64,000 nucleotides of DNA from Paenibacillus_E violae (GTDB lineage: Bacteria; Bacillota; Bacilli; Paenibacillales; NBRC-103111). Position 1 is the stretch's first letter. Each line of letters begins with the position of its first letter. Where the stretch lies: positions 1,302,001 through 1,366,000 of the forward strand of contig NZ_JAWCUD010000001.1 in NCBI RefSeq assembly GCF_032461945.1, written 5' to 3'. Made by a program: the position numbers and the translations under genes. A model generated the notes under the pieces. The model had not been told where the DNA came from. It did no database searches and saw nothing but the letters and a program-made list of their open reading frames with translations. This document shows, in pieces, positions 17,031 through 26,057 of this stretch.

Positions 17031-17344
17031 TGGGTTGGATTTTTCTGATGTTTGCCGGTTTGTTCGAAGTCGTAGGCGTTGTGGGGATGAACCAGATTAA
17101 TAAATCGAAAAATATTCGCTCGTTCAGTCTTTTCATCGTTGGTATTGTTATGAGTTTCTCGCTTTTAAGCCTGGCGATGAAAAGTTTGCCAATGGGCACA
17201 TCGTATGCCGTCTGGACAGGGATCGGTACAGTTGGCGGCGCCATCGTCGGCATGCTTTTTTATGGTGAATCCAGGGATTGGAAACGTATGATGTTCATCG
17301 CGATGGTATTGAGCGCGGCCGTTGGTTTGAAATTAATTGCATAA
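17030..17344 (+). CDS. ykkD: SMR efflux subunit, YkkD-like
   Basis: Four-helix protein of 104 residues and second half of the pair. It shows LFEVVGVVGMNQINK and LPMGTSYAVWTGIGTVGGAIVG, close to B. subtilis YkkD as I recall it. It overlaps the upstream gene by one base. In B. subtilis ykkCD is controlled by a guanidine riboswitch; I looked for that element upstream and did not see it, and a TetR gene occupies the place instead. Confidence 0.88.
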   Translation: MGWIFLMFAGLFEVVGVVGMNQINKSKNIRSFSLFIVGIVMSFSLLSLAMKSLPMGTSYAVWTGIGTVGGAIVGMLFYGESRDWKRMMFIAMVLSAAVGLKLIA

Positions 17345-17474
17345 CCACATAGATATCAATTTACAAAAAAAATGCATGAATAAGATGGTTTCGATCGTAA
17401 TGAGCCGTTTCCTAAATAGAAATCCTATGTAATAATAGACATAAAAAAGTAAGAGGTAAAGGAGTACATCTTCA

Positions 17475-18179
17475 ATGAAAATCAATTATCATGGTCATGC
17501 CTGTATTCAAATTCAGACGGGGGATAAATCTCTCATCATCGATCCTTTCTTAAGCGGCAATCCTACGGCCAAAATTAAGCCGGAGGACATTAAGGTTGAT
17601 GCCGTGCTGCTAACGCATGCGCATATGGACCATATTCTAGACGCAGCGCCTATTGCGAGTGCCAATAACGACGCACCGGTTGTCTCTATTGTCGAGCTGG
17701 CGTCTTATATGTCTTGGCAAGGAGTAAAAAATACCGTCGGCATGAACATGGGAGGCACGTTCGATTTGGGCTTCGCTAAGGCGAAAATGGTTCAAGCGTT
17801 CCATAGTTCTGGGATTGTAATTGAAGAAACGAAACAAATTCTGTACGCGGGCATGCCTGCTGGGTTCCTCGTGTTTGCAGAAGGCTTGACGATTTTGCAC
17901 GCGGGAGACACTTCTTTATTCAGCGATATGAAAATGATTGGCGAGCGCCATCCGATCGACGTCGTTTTCTTGCCGATTGGAGACTTCTACACCATGGGAC
18001 CGGAAGATGCCCTCCAAGCCGCGGAATGGTACAACGCGAAACTGACAGTACCGATTCACCACAGTACATTCCCTGGTATCAAGCAAGACGCGGAGCTTTT
18101 CGTGAAACAGCTTGAAGCGCGGGGGTTAAAAGGTAAGGTCATGGCACCTGGCGATGAGTTTGAGATAGCGAATCGTTGA
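17475..18179 (+). CDS. UPF0173 metal-dependent hydrolase
   Basis: Cytoplasmic protein of 234 residues in the metallo-beta-lactamase fold. The metal site is visible as LTHAHMDHILD, with further ligands in AGDTSLF and PIHHSTFPG. Length and the opening KINYHGHACIQIQT match the UPF0173 (YtkL-like) family. The physiological substrate of this family is not known. GTAAAGGAG precedes the start. It stands alone and ends at a strong terminator. Confidence 0.9.
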   Translation: MKINYHGHACIQIQTGDKSLIIDPFLSGNPTAKIKPEDIKVDAVLLTHAHMDHILDAAPIASANNDAPVVSIVELASYMSWQGVKNTVGMNMGGTFDLGFAKAKMVQAFHSSGIVIEETKQILYAGMPAGFLVFAEGLTILHAGDTSLFSDMKMIGERHPIDVVFLPIGDFYTMGPEDALQAAEWYNAKLTVPIHHSTFPGIKQDAELFVKQLEARGLKGKVMAPGDEFEIANR

Positions 18180-18242
18180 TATGGGTCTAAGGTAGGATAT
18201 GTCAATGATTTGTCGAAAATATTGTTGAGACTTCTAACATTA

Positions 18243-18279
18243 AAAAAACCGCGAGGGTTATACGCTTCGCGGTTTTTTT
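18243..18279 (+). terminator. Terminator after the UPF0173 gene
   Basis: AAAACCGCGA pairs with TTCGCGGTTTT across an 11-nt loop, followed by seven T. Confidence 0.88.
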
Positions 18280-18323
18280 GTTTTTTAATAGATAATATTT
18301 TTCACAATTTCTAGTGGTGGTCA

Positions 18324-18347
18324 TGGTATAATCGAACTATTATTCGA
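18324..18347 (+). promoter_or_regulatory. Extended -10 promoter of the GNRAV gene
   Basis: TGGTATAAT (18324-18332) is an extended -10; no good -35 is seen. TCGAA (18332-18336) and TTCGA (18343-18347) form an inverted repeat over the start region and could be an operator. Confidence 0.5.
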
Positions 18348-18416
18348 CAACATGAGCGTATTTTTTCAAAAATAGAGAATGGCGTGGATTTATTGTAGCT
18401 AAGGGGGGGCTTAGTT

Positions 18417-21400
18417 GTGAGTGAACATACATCCGCAAGTCGGACAACTAGCAGCCAAACAACGGCTCAAGCTCAGCCGATCAGGTCCGAGACGGAAGTT
18501 CCAAGCACACTGGATACTCGTCAAATGACACCTGCAAGTATTATGCAAATGCAAAGAACCCTGGGGAACAGGGCGGTTCAGGGTATGGTTCAAAGGATGG
18601 GGAATACGCATTCCCTCATTCAAAGAGCGGGAGGAGCCAGTGCATCCCCAGTTCCTGCCGTATCACAGGAGCAGCAGCAGCGAAATGCCGATCTTGTAAC
18701 GGCACGTGACGCGAAAGTTACGACACTTGTTGATAGTGCTTATACGGAAATCAGCGAGAAACTGAAGAGAGCTATCGATACTTACTTGACTTCAGATTCA
18801 CAAGCGGATCCGATTCGTAAAAATGTGAAAGAAAAAGTGAAAGCAGAAATCAGAGCGAGTATGGGGTCAACGGGTACAGCAGAACAGAGAGAAGATGCCT
18901 ATAAGTTCGCACAAGCAAAAGCAGATGGCATTATGATAACCAAATTAAAAGAATATGCCATTGAAGTAGCGGATAGCGAGTTTGCAGACACTAAAAAAAC
19001 GGCCATGAAAGAAGAAGCGAATAAACCCTATCTGATTACGCCAAATTTAAACAATGCCACATTTGAAAAACAGAAAACAAAAGCAGCAGCTGATGCAAAG
19101 AAAAAGCTGGATACATATTCCAAAACCTTATTCACTAATTCGGTTACGTCATCTAAAAGAGCCATTGCCTTGAAGTTCGCTTCCCCGACTGCAGCCGGAG
19201 GTACCTCTGGTTTTGATTCCATAAGTGTTGGAAGGGCTGGAACGGATGAGTTAACCAAGCGAATTGGGCTTGAAAGCCGACTGGTCGACTTAGATGTTGT
19301 GAGGCAAGAAACCGTCGACGGGACGACTAGAGATATTAAAGATATGGAAGAAATTTATCAAACCGTCCTGTTCGCTCCTATGAAATCAGCGGTTTTATCC
19401 AAATTAGGCGTAGGCCGAAGAGCGTTCAGAAGATCGGCAGAGTTGAATGCGTATCGTGAAGATCTTAAAAAAGCAGCACGAACCAAAGTTAATGCGCAGA
19501 TCAATAATGAGATAGATAATCCATCAAGTACTTCAACCCAAACAAACGCTGCTCCTACAGGAACGGCTCCGACAAGTGGGGCACCAACGGGTGCAACCCA
19601 ATCTTCAACAAGCACTCTGGGACCCATGCAAAAAGAATATCTGAAAACGGCTACGAAAGCCGTTGCCTACAAGGAATCCAAAGTCCTTGTAGACGATGTG
19701 ATGAGGGATGAGGCTAATCTCATTCTGGAAAGAGTCATTCCTAAAGCCCTTACCATAGAAGATATGACAAAAGTAGCAAAAAGCTCAGCTTATGAAGTGG
19801 CTAGATTACCTGAAGCCAAAGCGGATAAGATTCGAGCAGCAAGCGTCAAGGCAGCTGAAGAACACGCAGCTAAATTGCTGAAGTTGAACAAAGATAAAGC
19901 TGTTCTTGAAGCTAGGAAGCTCACAAAAGGAACCAAAGCGGAAGGGACTACGGCTGCGACATTACCGGATGCAGCTAAAACCACGCAAATTAAAGAAGCG
20001 GTTCAAAATGATGAAAAAACGAAGAAACTTGCCAAAACAATAGTCAAGTCTGTAGAAGCAAGCGATTTATCTTCCGGGTTAACAAAAGTCGGTCATTTAA
20101 TCGACATTTCAACACCTAACCCAGGAGATTCAAGTTCATTAGAATTAGAGTTAAAAATTCCAGTTGCCTCCGCAGCAGGCGGCGGAAATGCCTACTTCCT
20201 TTTCGGATTCGCAGGAGAAGCAGAGCGGGAAGCGGATGAATTAAGCGTAAATACCCAATTAACCTTTGGCGCAGGGTTTACGACCTTTGGTTTTGATGCA
20301 AACGCACGTTTCGGGCTATTCCTTGAAGGAAAAGGTAAAGATACAGATACTGTCATGAATTTACTTTCTTATGGGTTATACAGACAGATGCCGGAAAGCG
20401 CACAGGCATACTTCTGGGGGAAAGGCGGTAAATCCGGGGAGTCAAGCTTGATTGAGGCTGAGAAGTGGGCCATGATGATTGAGGAAATGCATATGGGTGA
20501 TGAAGAAGCCGAGGTGAATGTTGGTTTCCTTACGAAATTGGCGATGGAAGCTAACGTAGGTGTCGCATCATTTTCTGCTGAGCTTGCATTCAAACGGCTC
20601 AGTAAGTATAACAAAGAGATTATTGAGACGAAGGGCAAGGATGCAGCTGGTAATGTGATGTCTGCGGCAGAGCGCTTAACGGCTGAAAAGGCCGGTAAAG
20701 GTATTGGCAAAGGCGAAGTTAATACAACCGTAGAAGCGGGAACGGAAATAGAAATTGAATTTGGTAAAGACAAAGTTGCTTTTGGTCTTGAAGGCTCTGC
20801 GACCTTCTTAAATGGGGACGAAACCAAGCTCAAAGAATTGAATCTGCAGCTATCGGCAAGTATCCCTTCCCAATTCGGAGAAGAAGGTGGAGATTTCACC
20901 AAGTATGCATCCAAAATTGTCACTGCTGCGATTGGCGGAGGGAAAAATATTACCGCTCTATTCAGGAAGGGGCTCGCTTCCAAGGCAGAAAAAGGAAAAC
21001 AAGTGACTGGTTCATTAGTAGATGCTGGAACTGATGGGTTATTCACGGGGAATTATTTCGATGATATCGGGGCAAGCTTCGCCTCGCGAATTAAAGGGGA
21101 TGAAACCGTTAACGATACCATGCGTTCTTGGTTACCAGGCCAAGATTCAGAGGCATCAGATATTGAATCAGTTGATAAAATTGGACTATCCAATGCGCTT
21201 AAGCTGGAAATAGGTTTCCAAAGGGAATATGATGGAAGAAGCGTACCAACATCACCGTGGGCAATCACACTTTCCGCCAGCCAAGTTAAGTCGCTAGAAG
21301 TTGATGCAGAGATTGTTAAGGTTGCTGTAGAGAAGTCCAAGCGACTTGGGCAATTAGAATTCCGGAATGATAAAACTATGAAGTATGAGTTTATCGGGTT

Positions 21401-21611
21401 TGGTGGTGGTGGCCAGGACCGTCCGGCGCCTACTCCTGCTGCAAGTACGGCCACTGCTGGAACGACTGGTGCCGCAGGAGCGTCAAGTACGGCAAGTACA
21501 GGGAATACAGCAAGTACATCGAGTACTTCGAGTACTTCAACAGCACCGGTTCAAACTCCAGCACCGAGTACAGCGACTACACCAAGTCAGGTACCCGTGG
21601 TCACGCCATAA
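18417..21611 (+). CDS. 1064-aa protein with N-terminal GNRAV motif, possible non-classically exported effector
   Basis: No signal peptide. Residues about 39-72 contain MQMQRTLGNRAVQGMVQR and a second IQR, the Q-R-x-x-GNRAV-Q-x-Q-R motif I recall from DUF4157-type proteins and proteins linked to extracellular contractile injection systems. Residues about 85-370 are charged, helical and Ala/Lys-rich. A low-complexity Thr/Ala/Pro linker lies near 375-400, another helical block to about 560, and a Gly-rich, strand-rich region about 575-1005. The last 50 residues are a Ser/Thr/Ala/Pro repeat tail. No HExxH protease motif is present. GTG 18417 is supported by AAGGGGGGG. It is followed 42 bp later by a chaperone-like gene. 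Function unknown. Confidence 0.8.
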   Translation: MSEHTSASRTTSSQTTAQAQPIRSETEVPSTLDTRQMTPASIMQMQRTLGNRAVQGMVQRMGNTHSLIQRAGGASASPVPAVSQEQQQRNADLVTARDAKVTTLVDSAYTEISEKLKRAIDTYLTSDSQADPIRKNVKEKVKAEIRASMGSTGTAEQREDAYKFAQAKADGIMITKLKEYAIEVADSEFADTKKTAMKEEANKPYLITPNLNNATFEKQKTKAAADAKKKLDTYSKTLFTNSVTSSKRAIALKFASPTAAGGTSGFDSISVGRAGTDELTKRIGLESRLVDLDVVRQETVDGTTRDIKDMEEIYQTVLFAPMKSAVLSKLGVGRRAFRRSAELNAYREDLKKAARTKVNAQINNEIDNPSSTSTQTNAAPTGTAPTSGAPTGATQSSTSTLGPMQKEYLKTATKAVAYKESKVLVDDVMRDEANLILERVIPKALTIEDMTKVAKSSAYEVARLPEAKADKIRAASVKAAEEHAAKLLKLNKDKAVLEARKLTKGTKAEGTTAATLPDAAKTTQIKEAVQNDEKTKKLAKTIVKSVEASDLSSGLTKVGHLIDISTPNPGDSSSLELELKIPVASAAGGGNAYFLFGFAGEAEREADELSVNTQLTFGAGFTTFGFDANARFGLFLEGKGKDTDTVMNLLSYGLYRQMPESAQAYFWGKGGKSGESSLIEAEKWAMMIEEMHMGDEEAEVNVGFLTKLAMEANVGVASFSAELAFKRLSKYNKEIIETKGKDAAGNVMSAAERLTAEKAGKGIGKGEVNTTVEAGTEIEIEFGKDKVAFGLEGSATFLNGDETKLKELNLQLSASIPSQFGEEGGDFTKYASKIVTAAIGGGKNITALFRKGLASKAEKGKQVTGSLVDAGTDGLFTGNYFDDIGASFASRIKGDETVNDTMRSWLPGQDSEASDIESVDKIGLSNALKLEIGFQREYDGRSVPTSPWAITLSASQVKSLEVDAEIVKVAVEKSKRLGQLEFRNDKTMKYEFIGFGGGGQDRPAPTPAASTATAGTTGAAGASSTASTGNTASTSSTSSTSTAPVQTPAPSTATTPSQVPVVTP
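21430..21600 (+). repeat. AGTAC-rich low-complexity tail of the GNRAV gene
   Basis: The 3' end of the coding region repeats GCAAGTAC and TCGAGTACT units, encoding Ser-Thr/Ala-Ser-Thr runs with Pro-rich ends. The repeats are imperfect and in frame, so length changes would keep the frame only in multiples of three. Confidence 0.7.
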
Positions 21612-21653
21612 CATAGATTCGCAGAAACAACATGATGTAAAGGAGGTTTGTAG

Positions 21654-22592
21654 ATGGTTGATCTGAGAGCTAATGGTGACGAAGAGAAGTCACATTTGGA
21701 TTTTGACATCGAAATCGTATTTCTGACCCTCGTGGGTGATGCGTTAAAGGCTAATGCCAAACGAATAACCCTTATTGAATCTGAGGAGAAGTCCCATTGT
21801 ACGCTTTCTCTTGAAGTAGAGTGGAGCGTATACCAGCAATTGTTAGCTGGAGAATGGATGGGGCTGTTCGCCCAAAGAAGTAATAGGGATTTAGAAGTGA
21901 AATTCGATGAGAAGCAACCTGTCGAGCTTCAAGTCATGTTAAAACAAAGCCTTATGAAAGCTGCACTTCGCAAGGGTTCAGAGGTCGAAAATGTTCTGCA
22001 ATCCTTAGTCGAGGACTCCGAAGAATCACGACCTCTGCGCCAAAGCGAAAGCTGGCTGATCACAGATGTGAAGCAGCAAATGAGTTTGCCGGAAGAGCTG
22101 GATGGGGGCACTTTGAGAGTTGGCTACCGCACCCAATGGGCCGAGCCTGCGGTCACAAAGGCAGCGTCCACCATCATGAAGTCTACTTTGAATGAGGTCG
22201 TGAACGACTACCTGAAACGTATGGAATTGCCTTTTGAATGGGTGGATGAAACCATTGCCCGTTTATCATTCTCAGGAGAGAATGGCGAATGGATCGTGTT
22301 GGTTCGTACAGATGAAGAAAAGCAAATTTGTATCGTATTTTCCATTTACCCGGCGTTAGTGCCCGAAGAGCAGCGGACCGAGGTGGTGAAATTCCTTTTT
22401 GAAGAGAATTATGACTTGGTGATCGGCAACTTCGAGATGGATGCAACCGATGGGGAGCTGCGTTATCGAACAAGCATCGATGTAGAGAACGACCGGTTGA
22501 CTTTGGAGCTTTTCAATCAACTTTTTACTACCAATGTAGTGATTATGGATCATTACTACCATGTGATTGATGACATCATACAGAACCCATAG
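21654..22592 (+). CDS. YbjN-domain protein, putative chaperone of the upstream protein
   Basis: Acidic soluble protein of 312 residues. The first half (about 1-165) has no family I recognise. The second half (about 170-312: NEVVNDYLKRMELPFEWVD, IVLVRTDEEKQICIVFSIYP, EENYDLVIGNFEMDATDGELRYRTSIDVE) has the alternating pattern of the YbjN/sensory-transduction-regulator family, whose fold resembles type III secretion chaperones. AAAGGAGG precedes the start, and the gene ends at a strong terminator, so it forms a two-gene operon with the GNRAV protein. Chaperoning or export piloting of that protein is my inference. Confidence 0.75.
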   Translation: MVDLRANGDEEKSHLDFDIEIVFLTLVGDALKANAKRITLIESEEKSHCTLSLEVEWSVYQQLLAGEWMGLFAQRSNRDLEVKFDEKQPVELQVMLKQSLMKAALRKGSEVENVLQSLVEDSEESRPLRQSESWLITDVKQQMSLPEELDGGTLRVGYRTQWAEPAVTKAASTIMKSTLNEVVNDYLKRMELPFEWVDETIARLSFSGENGEWIVLVRTDEEKQICIVFSIYPALVPEEQRTEVVKFLFEENYDLVIGNFEMDATDGELRYRTSIDVENDRLTLELFNQLFTTNVVIMDHYYHVIDDIIQNP

Positions 22593-22600
22593 TTCAACAG

Positions 22601-22628
22601 AGTCCGCTAAATAGCGGGCTTTTTTTTC
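22601..22628 (+). terminator. Terminator of the GNRAV/YbjN operon
   Basis: AGTCCGCTA pairs with TAGCGGGCT across a 2-nt gap (so the outer loop pairs open), followed by eight T. Confidence 0.85.
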
Positions 22629-22636
22629 TGAGTAAA

Positions 22637-22666
22637 TTGAAAGAAATTGGAGTTTACTATTATAGT
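22637..22666 (+). promoter_or_regulatory. Putative promoter of importer A
   Basis: TTGAAA (22637-22642) and TATAGT (22661-22666) with an 18-bp spacer, 54 bp before the first permease gene. Confidence 0.5.
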
Positions 22667-22719
22667 AATGCCTATCGTTTGTTTCTATAATTAACTAAAA
22701 ACATAACGAGGTGAGCTAG

Positions 22720-23661
22720 ATGGAATCAACAATTGTAACCTCAACAACCAAACGTCGGTCTACAAAATTAAAACGATGGGACTCCTTTATTACCGGGCAT
22801 TTGTTTATCTCGCCTTGGTTAATTGGATTCTTATTGTTAACGCTTTATCCGATGATTCAATCCCTTTATTATTCATTTACCGATTTTTCGTTACTTGAAG
22901 AGGCGAATTGGGTAGGGGTCAGGAATTACGAGAAAATATTCACGGTAGATACTAGATTCTATCAATCCGTCAAAGTAACTTTCCTCTATGTGCTTGGTTC
23001 AGTTCCTTTAAGGCTAATTGCCGCATTATTCATTGCTATGCTCCTTGCCAAGAGCCTTAGAGGGATATCAGCCTACCGAACAATGATCTACTTCCCTTCG
23101 TTAATTGGAGGAAGCATCGCCGTATCGCTTTTATGGAAAAATATTTTTGGCAGAGACGGTTATATCAACGAAGTTCTTGGTTTATTCGGTATCCAAGGCA
23201 TGGGCTGGATCAACAATCCAGACACCGCTTTGAGCACATTGGTTCTGCTCGTTGTGTGGCAATTCGGTTCAGCGATGGTCATCTTCCTGGCGGGATTGAA
23301 ACAAATCCCACAAGACCTTTATGAAGCTTCCTCTGCGGATGGAGCGGGCAAGGTTAGACAGTTTTTTAACATCACGTTACCGATGCTATCTCCAACGATC
23401 TATTTCAATATCATTATGGGAATCATCGGCGCCTTCCAAATGTTCACGCCTGCCATGATCATCACACAGGGTGGACCTATGAATTCTACGTATGTATACG
23501 CTTTATACTTATATGAGCGCGCTTTCAGTCAACTGCAAATGGGATATGCCTCCAGCCTTGCTTGGATTATGTTGATCATTATTGCACTTTCGACTTCGGT
23601 CATCTTTCTTTCATCCAAGTATTGGGTTTTCTATGAATCTGAAAAGGAGGAACAGAAATGA
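22720..23661 (+). CDS. Carbohydrate ABC importer permease, MalF/UgpA type (importer A)
   Basis: Membrane protein of 313 residues with six predicted helices. The EAA loop that contacts the ATPase reads DLYEASSADGAGKVRQFFNITLP (about 200-222). The N-terminal block LFISPWLIGFLLLTLYPMIQSLYYSFTDF is typical of the CUT1 family. It overlaps the second permease by four bases (ATGA). No ATPase gene is in the operon, so a shared MsmX-type ATPase is expected. The substrate is probably an oligosaccharide or glycoside, not identifiable here. Confidence 0.93.
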   Translation: MESTIVTSTTKRRSTKLKRWDSFITGHLFISPWLIGFLLLTLYPMIQSLYYSFTDFSLLEEANWVGVRNYEKIFTVDTRFYQSVKVTFLYVLGSVPLRLIAALFIAMLLAKSLRGISAYRTMIYFPSLIGGSIAVSLLWKNIFGRDGYINEVLGLFGIQGMGWINNPDTALSTLVLLVVWQFGSAMVIFLAGLKQIPQDLYEASSADGAGKVRQFFNITLPMLSPTIYFNIIMGIIGAFQMFTPAMIITQGGPMNSTYVYALYLYERAFSQLQMGYASSLAWIMLIIIALSTSVIFLSSKYWVFYESEKEEQK

Positions 23662-24506
23662 GTACCTCTTTACAACGTAGACATATATTCACTCACGTCA
23701 TTTTAATATGTTTGAGCTTAGCCATGATCTATCCAGTCCTGTGGTGGGTCGGAGCATCCTTAAAGTCCAATCAAGAGCTGAGTATGCCCGGTCTGTTCCC
23801 GGCACATCCGTTATGGAGCAATTTCTCGAAAGGTTGGAATGCCATTCCAGGCCATTCATTTACTGATTTCTACATCAACAACTTTGAACTCATCATTGGA
23901 CTTCTGTTTACGACGGTCATTTCTTGCAGCTTGGTTGCTTTTGGGTTTGCTAGATTGCAGTTTCGGCTGCGAAATTTCTGGTTCGCAATCTTAATGCTAA
24001 CCCTGATGCTGCCGGGTCAAGTAACGATCATTCCACAATATTCGTTGTTCCATCATCTCGGTTGGGTCAATACCTATTTACCGTTCATTGTGCCTCACTC
24101 TTTGGCCGGAGGTGCAGGCGGAACCTTCTTCGTATTCTTACTTGTGCAGTTCATTCGGGGGATTCCAAGAGAACTGGATGAATCGGCGAAAATGGATGGC
24201 TGCAGCTGGTTCGGAATCTACTGGCGCATCGTGATGCCGCTCACGAAACCTGCACTTCTGACCGTAGTTATCTATTGTTTTTTGTGGAATTGGGATGACT
24301 TTTTTGGCCATCTGCTCTACATCAACTCAGTCGATAAGTATACGGTAGGACTGGCCTTAAGAATGCTCAATGATTCGCAGTCCGCTCAGCAATGGGGACA
24401 ACTTTTGGCGATGGGGCTTGTTTCCATTATCCCGTCGGTGCTCATTTTCGCATTTGCACAGAAATATTTCGTAGAAGGAATTGCCACAACAGGGATTAAA
24501 GGTTGA
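23658..24506 (+). CDS. Carbohydrate ABC importer permease, MalG type (importer A)
   Basis: Membrane protein of 282 residues with six predicted helices and EAA loop ELDESAKMDGCSWFGIYWRIVMPL (about 172-195). It is the inner-ring partner of the preceding permease. AAAGGAGG lies inside the upstream gene, nine bases before ATG 23658. A 123-bp gap with a poor inverted repeat separates it from the binding-protein gene. Confidence 0.93.
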   Translation: MSTSLQRRHIFTHVILICLSLAMIYPVLWWVGASLKSNQELSMPGLFPAHPLWSNFSKGWNAIPGHSFTDFYINNFELIIGLLFTTVISCSLVAFGFARLQFRLRNFWFAILMLTLMLPGQVTIIPQYSLFHHLGWVNTYLPFIVPHSLAGGAGGTFFVFLLVQFIRGIPRELDESAKMDGCSWFGIYWRIVMPLTKPALLTVVIYCFLWNWDDFFGHLLYINSVDKYTVGLALRMLNDSQSAQQWGQLLAMGLVSIIPSVLIFAFAQKYFVEGIATTGIKG

Positions 24507-24629
24507 ACAAATCTTAGGAGTATTTTGAAACAAATCGTTGGGTACTATCATAGGCATGATGATTTGATAGAGCTATAGTTAGTAAAGATTGAAAATTCAA
24601 ACTACTATATCACGAAGGGGTTATGACAA

Positions 24630-25949
24630 ATGGCTACAATGAGAAAAAGACTGACTATCGCCATGTTAACAACAGCAATCGGATTATCGTTAGTAGGATG
24701 CGGTGCGGCAGAGTCATCGCCTAAAGCAGCCGATAGCAAGAGTCCGAGCAGTACAACGAATGCTACATCAAGCAATAAACCGGTTAAACTGCGCATTATG
24801 TGGTGGGGATCTCAGCCACGTCATGATGCGACTTTGAAAATGTTGGAACTTTATACGAAGAATAATCCGAATATCACGTTCGAACCGGAGTACTCAGGGT
24901 TTGACGGTTATATCGATAAATTGACTACGCAAGCCGCAGCGAAGAATGCGCCGGATATTATTCAGATGGACGCAGCTTGGCTCGCAGATTGGAACGCTAG
25001 AGGTCAGTTAGCGGATATCAGCAGTATCAATGAAAAGGATGTAGATCCTAAACTAGTTGAAGCTGGAAAATACAAAGATAAGCAAACAGCCGTTCCGCTT
25101 GGCGGAAATGCTTGGGGTCTCATTTATGACAAAGGGTCATTAGATAAACTTGGGATTAAGCTTCCGGCAGAAGGGATTACCTGGGATGCATTTTTCAGCC
25201 TAGCGAAAGACATTAAGTCCAAATTGGACAAGGATCATTACGTCATTGGGGACTTTGCGAGAAATCGCGATATGTATACGTCCTATCAATTAAGTAAAGG
25301 AAAAGGTTACCCCGTCACACCGGATGGAAAGTTTAATTTCGATAAGGACACCTGGTTGGAATGGATGAAGATGGCCGAAGATTTCCGCAATGCGGGTATT
25401 ATTCCACCAGCGGATGTATCGGTCAGTGACGTTGATTTGGATCCGAAGCAAGACTTAATGCTTACTGGTAAAATTATCTTCAAAGCAGCACATGCGGCAC
25501 AAGCTTCTTCATGGGATAGCCTAAAACCTGGCAGCATTGGTGTTTATGCAATGCCGAAGGACAAGCAGGGCGGAAGTTGGTTGAAGGCAACATTCTTCTT
25601 TAGCGTCAGCCAAGATTCTCAGCATAAAGAAGAAGCGAAAAAGTTCATTGACTGGTTTATTAACAATCCGGAAGCAGGAGAAATTTCGGGAACGACACGC
25701 GGTGTGCCTGTTTCAAGTAAAATTCTCGCCCAATTACAACCGAAATTTAGTAGCGCCGATAAATTAACGATCGATATGATCAACATGGCTACACAAGGAG
25801 CTCAACAATTTAATCCGGGTGCGAAAGGTTGGAACAATTTCGATACGAAGGATTACAAAACGATTACAGAATCAATTATGTTCGGAAAAATGAAGATCGA
25901 GCAAGGATTTGACGAGCTGAAGAAAAAATCGGCTGAATATGAAAAATAA
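24630..25949 (+). CDS. Sugar-binding lipoprotein (importer A)
   Basis: Extracellular binding protein of 439 residues. The lipoprotein signal has lipobox LVGC (Cys24), followed by a Ser/Ala/Lys linker. The mature part has the CUT1 binding-protein pattern: LRIMWWGSQPRHDATLKMLELY, then NAPDIIQMDAAWLADW and AVPLGGNAWGLIYDKGSLDKLG. It delivers substrate to the two permeases encoded just upstream. The order permease-permease-binding protein is the reverse of importers B and C. Confidence 0.94.
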   Translation: MATMRKRLTIAMLTTAIGLSLVGCGAAESSPKAADSKSPSSTTNATSSNKPVKLRIMWWGSQPRHDATLKMLELYTKNNPNITFEPEYSGFDGYIDKLTTQAAAKNAPDIIQMDAAWLADWNARGQLADISSINEKDVDPKLVEAGKYKDKQTAVPLGGNAWGLIYDKGSLDKLGIKLPAEGITWDAFFSLAKDIKSKLDKDHYVIGDFARNRDMYTSYQLSKGKGYPVTPDGKFNFDKDTWLEWMKMAEDFRNAGIIPPADVSVSDVDLDPKQDLMLTGKIIFKAAHAAQASSWDSLKPGSIGVYAMPKDKQGGSWLKATFFFSVSQDSQHKEEAKKFIDWFINNPEAGEISGTTRGVPVSSKILAQLQPKFSSADKLTIDMINMATQGAQQFNPGAKGWNNFDTKDYKTITESIMFGKMKIEQGFDELKKKSAEYEK

Positions 25950-25958
25950 GTAGTTGTG

Positions 25959-26022
25959 AGCACCCCTTAGTTAACATAGAAACCCTAATTCGGTTATTCT
26001 GATGTTATAATTAAGGGGTGCT
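25959..26022 (+). promoter_or_regulatory. Hairpin and extended -10 before TCS 2
   Basis: AGCACCCCTTA (25959-25969) pairs with TAAGGGGTGCT (26012-26022) over a long loop, followed by only three T. TGTTATAAT, an extended -10 (hexamer 26006-26011), lies in the loop and touches the right arm. This would give partial termination after importer A and a separate start for TCS 2. Confidence 0.5.
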
Positions 26023-26057
26023 TTGACATGACATCCGTTTTTATAGGAGGCAACGAG

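Noticed and set aside
20369..21046. 225-aa open frame on the minus strand inside the GNRAV gene
   Set aside because: It is antisense to a longer coding frame with a good start and operon partner, and its Ser/Pro/Ala-rich composition is what a codon-biased opposite strand gives.
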